64,000 nt of DNA from Rodentolepis nana. Lineage: Eukaryota > Platyhelminthes > Cestoda > Cyclophyllidea > Hymenolepididae. Below are positions 19,551-30,022 of the stretch, in pieces; positions within the stretch are counted from its first letter, which is position 1; each line of letters starts with the position of its first letter. Position numbers and translations under genes: made by a program. The stretch spans positions 1 to 64,000 of the forward strand of contig UZAE01012040.1 of NCBI GenBank assembly GCA_900617975.1. The letters run 5' to 3'. The notes beneath the pieces were generated by a model that did no database searches, was not told the DNA's origin, and was given only the letters and a program-made list of their open reading frames with translations.

Positions 19551-21247
19551 TTGCAAATTATTCTATGCCTTGCGAAATTTTATTACCTTTAAGGTATATT
19601 AATTGTTAGGCTAATACTGATCCCTTACTATTAGTTAGCAACATTTTCTTTGCGATTATCATTTTTACTGAACCAATATTGAGGATACAAAGAGTATTAG
19701 TGTAGTATCTGATGAAAAAATTAAACGCTTATAGATTATTTTTACATTTATATACATTGTCATCAAATATTTCAAGTGAAAAACTCTGTAGATGACTTAT
19801 CGTTACTTTAGCTAGCGAAATCTATAGATTTAGGGTAAATGACAGAACGAAAGTACTTTTTCTCACTTTCAATAGAGATTAAAACTGAGTAACGAATTAC
19901 CTGAATGACTTATTTCAATTTCAGATAATGGAAATTAATGAGAACATTTTTGAAAATGGTCGAAATCTCTTTAATAATCGATAACATTTTAGCAATAATG
20001 TTTCCATGTCGTCAGATTTAATTGCGATAAATTTGTTTGTTGCCTCTTAAATCTGTTATTAGCAAATGGAAATTATAGGGCCAAAGATATAGAACAAAAC
20101 CCTATATCATTATACAATGATTTTTTTGCACTGTTTATACTTTATGTTGCAATTTTCAGATATTTATTTCGAGTTTGCCTTAAAACTGACAAATGTAATG
20201 ACTGTAAAATTTAAGTGAGTGAAAGTTTTAATTTGAGTCCTCCTCACTATGGTTCACTTAGAAGGTTAAATTACGTCGATATTGAAAGTGGATTTCTTTT
20301 ATGGAACATTTGACGAGTCTATCTATACCCAGAAATGCTCACCATTATTGAACGTGGTTTAACACAGCTCGTGACTGTGTTAAATTCCGAGTTAACAGAT
20401 TTGGACGAAAAAATAACATTAATGAAATGGTCAAGAAGACTTAAGCACGAACACCATTGGCACCGGATTTTTCACATTTTTCGGATATACTTTCCTTTTT
20501 GGTAAATTTACAATATTAAGCCCAAAACGTTTATATTCAGGACATCTTCCGTAACAAATCACTGATTAATTCAAATAAATCTAGTATTTACGTGATATAC
20601 ATTGATCGTCTATGATAACATTTTCCTGATGCCCACAATACTGTTTCCGAATGCCAATTGTTGATGAATATCTGCTCATCGATGTGTATTATTCAAGATC
20701 AAACAAATGGTCACGATTAAGAAAGTTATTTTATCTAAAAAACTGTTTTGAAAGTGTTATCTTCCATTAACAATGTAATGAAGATCCTGAATATCTTGAC
20801 ATGATAATAGTTTTTCTTACTTGTGGATGGCCTTTAACTTTTCAATGAGATTCCACCTATAACCTCTAATCTAAGGAAAGTAGCGGAAAGTTATTAACAA
20901 TCGGAGAAAATGTATCAGGTTCCTTTTCTACTTACGCCTGCTTAAATGTATAGCCAACATAAATACATTCTAAATGTGTGAAAAGCAAACCCATCTTTAA
21001 TGGTAGGAAAATCTTGCGAAATTTAAGGCAAATTGACTTTGTCCTGAGATGGCGCGTCCCGTGCACTTTTGATAATGTGAGTTCACTGATAATCTCAGGA
21101 ACTTAATTCGGCGGTGGGAATAAAAGAAAACTTAAGATTTTGACGTCTCGAAATTATATTAAAATATAAAACTGTTGTTATAATGTTCAGATTAATTCAA
21201 ACTTCTAAGTTTGCAAATTTAGCCCGAGTTATCAAGCCTGCTTACGG
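19279..21247. promoter_or_regulatory. Shared intergenic region between divergent NOG1 and UBA2
   Basis: The region must contain the promoters of both divergent genes, but I see no TATA box or other element that I can assign. It is strongly AT-rich and contains a TA microsatellite. Confidence 0.4.
19512..19546. repeat. (TA)n microsatellite
   Basis: About 17 uninterrupted TA dinucleotides in the NOG1/UBA2 intergenic region. Confidence 0.95.
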
Positions 21248-24200
21248 ATGGCGAAGTTCGGTGAGGGATATAATGTGCTTGTAGTTGGAGCTGGTGGCAT
21301 TGGATGTGAACTATTAAAAAATTTAGCTTACAGTGGCTTTAAGAAAATCTCTGTGGTAGTTTTTTGTTTGTTTTTTATCCGTGCTAGATTGATGTTGATA
21401 CAATTGAATTAAGCAATCTTAACAGACAGTTCCTATTCCGAAAGGTCCACATCGGAAAATCTAAATGTGAGGTATTTTACGAATTTTAATGTTTTTATGT
21501 TGTGTTAAAGGTTGCTTGTGAAAGCATTAAAAAGTTTAGGGATGATGTTGAACTAACCCCATATCACAGCAGCATTTTCTCCTTTTACTTCGATTCTGAG
21601 TTCTTCAAAAAATTTGACATTGTGTTTAATGCTTTGGACAATATGGGTATATTTAACATAATTTGTTTTATCAGTAATTTTAGCTGCTAGACGACATGTT
21701 AACCGAATGTGTGCAAATATTAGTAAACCGATTATTGAATCGGGGACATCTGGCTACTTGGGTCAAGTTGAGCCTCTTATATACCTTAAAGCAAACGGGA
21801 AAACTCCTCAGTCGCTGTGCTTCGAATGTACGCCAAGATTAAATGATAAACGGTCTTATCCAACTTGCACCATTCGAAATACCCCTTCGGAACCAATTCA
21901 CTGCGTTGTTTGGGCAAAATTCCTATTCAAGTAAGTCTCTCTTCCCATTGGAAAGCTTTTCGTGAGGTGTAAAATAAAGATCTCAATTAGAGTTTCTTGT
22001 TTAGTCAACTTTTTGGAGAATCGGACTCTGAGGATGCAGATATCTCCCCAGATTTTAACGACCCAGAAGCTAAACTTGAAAGTGGATCTAATGACCTACT
22101 TGCTAAGGCAGGAGAATCGAATCTATCGTCGAATAGTCCCAGTAATATATCTCTATGGTCTAGAGCTACTTCTGCCATGAATGAAACTCGCCTTACTTTT
22201 GAAGAATCCCTACTACTTGTCTTATTCAACACGGATATTAAGGTATTGCTTAGTATGGATAGTCTTTGGAAAGATCGTCCAGATAGAAAAGAACCAATTC
22301 CACTGGAGGAAACGTTAATTAGGGCCGCTGAGTCACATTCTGGTTCGTCTTATGTTACTTTTACACACTTTTTTGCATATATTTGTGACGTTTGTTTTTT
22401 TTACAGAAATAGATTCTGTGGAGGGGGCTGAAGTTCCGCGGGACCAGAGAAAAATGTCACTTCGAGGTTGGATTAAGATTTTTATCACCAGTTGTGTTAA
22501 TCTTCGCAAGAAGGCTGGTTGTGAAGATGCTTTACTTCATGAGAAACGCAAACCGCTCTCCTGGGATAAGGTACGTTCTTTGAAAAAATCTTTATAGTTC
22601 CATGTGTTTTACTAACTTTACTAATTAAATCTAAAGTTACGCTTGAAGAAAGGGGGGGGGGGTGCATTGATTTCTGATCAACTTTTGGTTACTGGTTGTG
22701 TTCTTTTCTTCGAAACTTTGCGTTTCTCACTTTCCCCCCAGAAGGTTGATTTTACTAATCTTCACATTGCTCACTTTGGGGTGACTTCTCAATCACCCTT
22801 TCCTTTCATAAGAAATGAATGTTAGAATCTGTATCTTAGAAATGTTTTCTCAAGCAGTTTGAATAGGAAATTGTAATTACTCTTGTATGACTCGAAATGT
22901 TTATAGAAAAGCATAATTTAATCGGGCATTTTGCCTTTTCGTAAATATTTCCTTTGATTCTCGCTTTTGACTTTCTGTCTGTCTTCTAAACTTCTCAAGT
23001 CGTTTTATTTAGTCTTCTTGAACGCAAGACCTTATGAGGTACGATTTTAGCCTAGCCTAGAGCGCTTTCAATGCTTGATTAACTGAGGCGAGTATAAAGA
23101 ATTTTATTTCGAAGTTTAAACCAAGATCTCGACATAGATTGGGTGGTGGTGCTAATCTTTAGAATTTTGGGGTGTGGGATAGACTTACCTCCACGTGGTG
23201 CAACATATACTCATACGGCAAAAAAGTCTATTAACCGGCAACTGACTTCTGACTTCAAACTACCATGACCCCACTGTACGTCATATTCGACTACTTCCAC
23301 AGTACTCACCTCACCTTTTTTTCTACCTTTATGTCTGTCTCTTTTACATCTTTGAAGCACTTTTCTGTTCCCTCCCCCTCTCGATTTTTTTCACTTTGAT
23401 GTTCCTTCCCCTCTATGAAGCCTGAAGTCAATTAAAGGGCTAATGATAACTATCAAGATTCCTGCCATTTGGTATAATAATGATAATCTTTAGAACTATA
23501 GAGCCCATTTTGTAGAAGGTAGTCATATATTCCCATTTGCTCACCAAGTTAGCAGGTTGAATCTCCTTTATACGATTGCAGCCCCTACCTAGGGGTGTGT
23601 TGCCAATACTTGTCCAAAGCCTCTCTTACTTACGTTCACGTTTTCCACCTTCCCTCTTGTTAATTATAATTGTCCATCGGAATTGCATTCCACTGAATAC
23701 CTTCTTTAATAATAAGCTGATTCATCTAAGGTTTGTAACGAATATACGACTTGGACTCACATATTCCATTAGTTTGAAGAGAAAGAGACCTTTTCAAGCC
23801 AATATTTTTGACATTCCTTGTCACCTGCGACTTGCAATCTTTTATTTCTGTAGTTCACATTCATAAGGTACTATTTCTTCATTTCCTTCCATTGCTGTAA
23901 TTTTATTACGCTCACAGTTGTGCAAAGTTTGTGCATTTTTGATTTCTTCTTTACATAATTGCGTTCAAATTTATCTTTCCTCTTGTTCTTTTCATCATTT
24001 AATAACATTAAAACACTGTTAAAGAATTAGATAGATGTTTCACTGCCACTTACATAATTCATACATCTTTTCCATTCAGGATTTTAAAGATGAAATGGAA
24101 TTTGTCGCAGCAGCTTCCATTATTCGTGCTTTCCTTTTCCATGTTCCCGGCGCTGAAAATTTAACCCTCTTCTCAACAAAATCGCTCGCTGGAAACATTA

Positions 24201-26006
24201 TTCCCGCCATAGCAACTACTAATGCTATCATTGCTGGTGCGATGGTACTGCAAGCTCGAAATGTTCTCGAGGGCAGAACTGACGTATGTTTGTACTTGAA
24301 GTACCTTTTTATATACTAATTAGAAATAAATAGACTGGTTTATCTGTTTGCAGTCCGTCCGTACAGTGTTTCTTCATCGTCAACCAGCTGGTTTTGGACG
24401 TTTTTTGACAACATGTAGACCCGAAAAACCCAATCCCAAGTGTTTGGTGTGCTCGGACGGCCCAACACAGGAGATTCGTCTCTATTGCAGTCCAGGGGAG
24501 ATGAAACTTGTTCAATTAAGGGATGAAGTTCTGATTAAGCACTTGGGAATGATTGCACCTGATGTACAAATTGAGGGTACTAGTACTATTATCATATCAT
24601 CCGATGGCGATGAAACGAAAGGTTGGTCTGTGATAAATTATTGTCAGTGTTTCAGTTTTTTGCTTTTGATAATACTCACAGTATTCGTCCTTCTGGTCGG
24701 TTCCTCATTCTATGGTATTTTTGAAACAAATAGGTTTTCTTTGACTGCTAGTGCTGAAGAAGACAGAAATACACCTTAACCAGATAGATCCTAAGACGCT
24801 ACTTTTCTACCTAAGATTAGTAACTGTTTGTTCTTAAATGTATTCAAATGATTTTGGCATGCGTCCTTGATTCTCAAGTTTGGAATCATCTATCTGCTCT
24901 ATTTCAGTTTCTGGGTAAGGATTTTCAGTGAATTCTTCTAATTACGGAAATTCCATCGGTATGTTCTTATTATCAGATGTGCTGACAGAGGGTTTGTTAC
25001 GGATGTCTAGCTAAGTTAATTTAAAATTTATAACAAATTCTTACTCGGAATGACTCAAACCAGGTATAGCTAGTCTCGATTTACACCTGCATTAATTTGC
25101 AGTTTATTGTGCGGCAACCTACTAAATGCTTAGTTGAAAGGTCGATAATTTCCTTTCGCCGTGGCTATATGATCATCACTCATGACGATACCAAATTTAC
25201 TTCATTTAAAATATACCTAAAATCGGAGGTACTATTTGTTGCATCGAATTTAGTTTAATTTTCACAGAGGGGAGTATATTTACTCTCACAAGGGGTTTGT
25301 GATAGAAAACACAATTTAATTAAATGCGTACATTTTCAAAAGTTAAGTAATCAATTTCAAACTACTTTAATGTACCAAAAGAATACTGGCGATTTGTTTC
25401 AATATTAAGAAGTTTAGCTTAATTTTAACTTAATCTATTTTTGCAAATCTTAAATGAATTTTCGAAGTCTTTTATGGATGACGTATTGGAAGTGTCTGCC
25501 AAATTTGTTAAAATCCACTTAGTTCCGAAATTTAAATACCATATTCATGTCCCTCTTGTTCTTCAGATATTGAGCAAAAGACGCTGCAGGATTTCAAAAT
25601 AAGTGCTGATGGATTTCGTCGTCTATGTTGTGACGACTTCCGACAGAATATGACGTTCTTCTTGCGCATTTTGGACAAAGAACCATGTCGTGATGAGGCT
25701 GCTTTTCGTATTGAAGGGAATTTCGATACCCTTAAAGTTGATGAATGCGAGAAGCCAAAATCACCAAAGAACACGGACTGTAATTTATATACAAATCTTA
25801 CTACTTATATAATCTAAGTAGCCATGATTGATAGCCCTTTCATTTTAGCCCTCTGCCCAGTTAAAACTGGAGTCAAACGCAAGTTGGATTGTGAGCAAGA
25901 AGGCACGATCAATTGTGATGAAGAGGATTGTGACAGTTTAATAGTTATAGACAGTCCGGCGTCAAAAAGGTCGCGGATTGATGATGATGTTATTATACTT
26001 GATTGA
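21248..26006 (+). CDS. UBA2: SUMO-activating enzyme subunit 2 (UBA2/SAE2), ten exons
   Basis: UBA2 is the catalytic half of the SUMO E1: it adenylates SUMO with AOS1 and carries it as a Cys thioester. Exons: 21248-21355, 21388-21471, 21511-21646, 21684-21930, 22005-22342, 22407-22570, 24080-24283, 24354-24621, 25567-25779, 25849-26006. All are in phase, giving 639 residues; human UBA2 has 640. Visible features are the nucleotide-binding VVGAGGIG (residues 12-19), [14 protein letters not shown], the first zinc pair CFEC (155, 158), catalytic Cys171 in [31 protein letters not shown], the second zinc pair CLVC, a ubiquitin-fold domain and a basic/acidic tail [13 protein letters not shown] like the human nuclear tail. 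The residue before the catalytic Cys is Thr, where human has Gly. A retroposon lies in the large sixth intron. Confidence 0.97.
23165..23483 (+). mobile_element. SINE-like retroposon, copy 4
   Basis: A full-length copy inside the 1.5-kb UBA2 intron, in the same orientation as the gene. The 12-bp direct repeat TAATCTTTAGAA flanks it at 23153-23164 and 23484-23495. It lacks the CCCTGGGCA segment of the head found in copies 1 and 2. Confidence 0.88.
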
Positions 26007-26055
26007 TTGTTATCAGCCCCTTAGTTGATACAATTTAACAAAATTTTCTGATGCT

Positions 26056-26061
26056 AATAAA
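26056..26061 (+). terminator. Polyadenylation signal for UBA2
   Basis: AATAAA 50 bases after the UBA2 stop and about 90 bases before the next start codon, as expected for a compact upstream gene. Confidence 0.6.
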
Positions 26062-26135
26062 GTTTAAATTCGTACTCAACTCAGTCCTTTTTTTTACAAA
26101 GTTTCACTTTTTACTATCAATAGTCGGGTATGGTT

Positions 26136-26149
26136 TTTTACGTCTTCAG
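26136..26149 (+). promoter_or_regulatory. Splice acceptor abutting a start codon (candidate trans-splice site)
   Basis: A pyrimidine-rich stretch ends in CAG directly before the ATG at 26150. With only 143 bases to the preceding UBA2 stop, it could receive a spliced leader. A conventional 5' UTR intron is the alternative. Confidence 0.5.
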
Positions 26150-26816
26150 ATGAATTCGAATTCACTGAAACTCGCGACCCATGCGCTGGATGTTATGCAC
26201 AGCCTTCCCCCTACCGATCCTCTTTCGCTGGCGAATGCAGGTGTCAGGCAACCATCGGAACAGATTCGCGATCAAATCGATTCGAAGCCCACTAAGTTAC
26301 CTCCTTTATACGGTGAATATGTTGCTAAATCTGTAAGCCTCCTACACTAATAGCTTAGGATTTCTGTATTATTTCAAGATTTGATCTCATGTATCTTAGT
26401 TTTCCTGTTTTAGTGGATTGAAACTCACAATCAAGTGATATACAAGCTCTCCAAAGTTCGAGAGCAATTGATAAAATACATGGAATCTTCTTGTCAAACT
26501 AACGAAACAATATCCCCGAACAAACCGTCAGATAACCTGCCTGAAATGATGCTAAAAGGAATTCAGGAAGGAGTTAACAATATTTGCCATCTTGCGAGGA
26601 AACTGGAAAATATTGAAAAAGCCAGTCAAGATATCCAACAAGTTAGTTTATTTATAAAGTACTTTCTACTAAATAATATTTAGGCAAACGTCGTTTCTGA
26701 TAAAACATTCCACCTTTTAGGCATCCGAACAATTAGCTTTCATAACTCTGAACGAGGAAATTTCAAGGTTGAATACTATTCGAGAAGTGTCACAAAATTG
26801 TTGTACCCATTTGTAA
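26150..26816 (+). CDS. Small helical, coiled-coil-like protein of unknown function, three exons
   Basis: Exons 26150-26332, 26414-26641 and 26721-26816 splice in phase 0 with clean GT-AG sites to 168 residues. The N-terminal third is proline-rich and polar (HALDVMHSLPPTDPLSLANA). The rest is charged, leucine-rich and helical (IYKLSKVREQLIKYMESS; HLARKLENIEKASQDIQQAS), suggesting a coiled coil. There is no signal peptide or membrane segment. I do not recognise the family; small subunits of multi-protein helical complexes such as BLOC-1 or BORC are one kind of candidate, without specific support. It sits 143 bases after UBA2 and 285 before the NME6-like gene on the same strand, so it may be co-transcribed. 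Confidence 0.75.
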
Positions 26817-27081
26817 ATATTCGTGAATTAGTACGAAATATAAATACCTTGTTTACCTACTTCGATTTCGTTTTCATTTTGATTGGAGCATTGCAGTTTG
26901 GAAGGAATTCTAACGTCCCTTGTGTTAACAGTATTATGAAACCTGTGTTTTCGGGAAAATTTTTGTCTATCGTAGTTTTGATTACTTTTAAAAGTACTAC
27001 ACACTTGTTAGTGTACAATTTTGACGACTGCTCGAAGCTATGGATGCTTTTGAAAAGTAGCTAACGTAGGAATTGTAGTCT

Positions 27082-27101
27082 TCTTTTCGCTTTATAGATC
27101 A
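27082..27101 (+). promoter_or_regulatory. Splice acceptor just before the NME6-like start (candidate trans-splice site)
   Basis: A pyrimidine-rich run ends in TTTATAG, four bases before the ATG. It is the second same-strand gene here with this arrangement. Confidence 0.45.
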
Positions 27102-29882
27102 ATGGTTGGAAATCGACTTACTTTGGCTATATTTAAACCGGATGTTCAGAGAATTGAGGCGTATAGAAAGGTATGTCAGCGAAGCATCTTTCATGCCTGT
27201 GGAAATCAGTCATTTGCTTTATTTTCTACGTTTTTTTTCCAAATGAGTCCTATGACCATTCTGCATCACTCCCTCGATTTTACACCCAAGTTCCATTTAG
27301 TTAGTCTCGAGTCCATTCGTGCAAAAAATAACCACCCACACACCCACTGAAGTGTGAATTTGATCTTTTCACACAGCTTTTCATTCTTTTATCATATTCT
27401 TTATTGAATTCCTACTTATTTCATATTTATTTATGTTTTAATTTTTGTTTGAAGATACTCACGAAAATAGCAATAGAGAGAATGAGAAAGAACGAATTTA
27501 AAGATTTTAAAAGCTTGCTAATTAAATCTAGTTTGAGAAAGTGTGCTCTGAGACACATGATCATAAGGTTGGAAAACATAGCAAATGTTAATACCGCCAT
27601 GACAAAAATACTCGTTGATTTGAAAATCCTCATTTTCGTTTTGACAGGATTATTGCTTTGTTAAGGTTGGCAAACCGGCATATTGGCTTTATTGATTAAA
27701 ATGTCATTTTTTCGGAGTTAGTAAAATGAATATTCGTCCTACGTTCAGACCGCTGTCATAGGCTTGAGAATGACGGGTTGTTATTTTTTCATTTCACTAG
27801 ACATAAAATTTATTGTCTTTTGGCTTAAAATATAAAACTAGTTCCTTCATTGTAAACTCTAGCGAGTTTACCTCTGTTTAAGTATCTTAGGTAGACTCAA
27901 CTATCTCCCCCAAAGAGACAAGTATATCGATGGGGCCTTTAATTTCTTCAATCTGTTAATAGTCTCTGAACACGAATTATCACCCAGAAACCTGAGAACC
28001 AAATCCAGATGTTTGAACTGTAGTTTGACTATTTAGCAAATAACGAAGCTTTCTATGGGCAAATTTTTATTACCTCCTCGTTCTTTACTTCCTGTTAGAC
28101 GTTTTTTCCTATTTCATACGTTCAGATGATTAAAATGGTGATATTTTTCTTTATCATGAATAATATTAGCCATGCAAGTGATTGTATTTAAGCTCTCCTG
28201 GAAGAATTTTGTTGTGCATAGCTCTGTTTGGCGTCAATTTCCCTTTGTTAAGCTTATATTCAGCGCATTTCTCTTTCTCTTCGCAGCTCAATTATATATT
28301 TTTTTCCTACTTAGGCAGTTGCTGTTGTTGGCTATTAAAGCTGTCTGATAAGGTCTCCTGGAACATATCCCCACTACTCTACTCATATGCTTACTTGTTG
28401 TTCAGCGGCTTGTAGTTCACGGCTTTCAACTAAGGGTATCCAAGTGAGCGGTAGAAAGTCAGGCCGTGCCACTTTACTCGCTTTTTAGCCGGTTGAATTG
28501 GGTAATTCTTAAGTCATATGCTGAGGGCTTATGCATTTTACCTGTCTTTTAGTTGGCAGAGGAGGCCATTCGTATTGCTGGCCTGAAGCCCGTAGTCTAT
28601 CGCGAATTCCACATGACTCGAGAGCGCGCCGAATTTTTCTACTTCGCTCACCAAGGTAGGAGATGAAGACATTTTTGTGATTTTCCTTGCAAAGAAATGA
28701 TTTATCTCAATGCACTCATCTTCCTTTCAGGCAAGTTCTTCTACGATCGCCTTGTTAATTATATGATATCGTAAGTCCATCACTTTCCGAATTGATTAGA
28801 TTGTTTCACGGAAATAGTTTTTGCCTTTGGCTTTTAGTCAATAAATTGGAGGGATTTGTAAGACATTGGAAACTTGATAAGATCTTTACTGGATCATATC
28901 CTAGCATATTCTCACAAGTTAAGTCCCATTGCGGTAAATGAAGACGCTGGTGGGCAGACCAGGCGCGAATTTTTATCTTGTCTAGAATTCAGGTATCTGG
29001 GTATCACAGTTCGATTTATGCCGACTGGTTAAATATTAGTAACGAAAATATGATTGAATGAAGGTTCCTCAATTGTAGAATCTCACGTTTAATTTCAAAA
29101 TATTTTGAAGAAACAGTATTTTAAGCGTTCACTTGGGTCATGCTAGAATTGCTCTGAGTGAGATACTCTTTCTCTTCTATTCCTGTGCAAGGAATATTGC
29201 AATAAGGATTGAAGGGGTGGAGAGTGAGTTCTTATTGAAAATCAGGCCAGAACATCAGTAGGAACCCACTCCACTCGTATTTCAGGTTTTCCACTTATTT
29301 CACGCTTCTTCTAGTGAATAATGTCCACTTTTTCATTTTCTAATATTAAGATAGTTTCCAAGTTTCTTAGTGAAATATGACATAGAGTAGGCTGTAGAAA
29401 CGAGTCCCCACGTTTTACCACTAGAATTAGAATTAGACTTTAACAATATCAAAAAATTATGGACATTCTATTACATTTAACTTTGAACTACGAATAACCC
29501 AATGGTTATAACACCAATAGCTTCCTTATTCTACTATCATTGTTACAGTGGACCAATCGGTGTATACGTCCTTAGTGGTGAATCGGCGATTACCAAATGG
29601 CGAGAGCTCATTGGCCCCCCTAAAGTTTATAAGTACGTTTCCCATTTTTGCACTCATGACCCTTCTATGATTTAGATCCGTTATATCCCAACCCAACAGC
29701 CTTCGTGGACGATTTGGGTTAACGGACACTCGAAATGGCTTCCATGGGTCAGGTAAGGGAAATCTTTTTAAAACGAAAAGTAAAAACTTGATTTAGATAA
29801 TGGTGTCAACGCAGAAGACGAGATTCTCTTTTTCTTCCCCACCTTCGACTTTGAAGGGGTATTGAGGGAGCTCAAAAGTTAA
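27102..29882 (+). CDS. NME6: Nucleoside diphosphate kinase, NME6-like (group II), six exons
   Basis: NDP kinases transfer the gamma phosphate of NTPs to NDPs through a phosphohistidine. Exons: 27102-27170, 28553-28655, 28731-28770, 29549-29632, 29676-29752, 29797-29882. Phases fit and give 152 residues, shorter than human NME6 (about 186-194) because the tail after the catalytic core is missing. Visible motifs are TLAIFKPD with Lys12, FFYDRLVNYMISGP, YVLSGESAITKWRELIGP, SLRGRFGLTDTRN and the active-site block NGFHGSD with His122. The acidic/aromatic DEILFFFPTF near the end is typical of NME6. NME6 proteins act in or near mitochondria in animals; no presequence is seen here. The start is preceded by a splice acceptor, and the gene lies third in a tight same-strand row. 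Confidence 0.9.
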
Positions 29883-30016
29883 CATATGATTTTTTCGTGC
29901 TGTGATGGCTATTTGTAGAAGTATTTCGTAAATGCTTGACCCATTGTGCAAGCATTGTATGATGATTAGAAGTACTCATTCTATGCAATAATTCTAATAT
30001 TCTTGCTTTGTTGAAT

Positions 30017-30022
30017 AATAAA
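30017..30022 (+). terminator. Possible polyadenylation signal for the NME6-like gene
   Basis: AATAAA 135 bases past the NME6-like stop. It is one of several AT-rich candidates. Confidence 0.35.
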
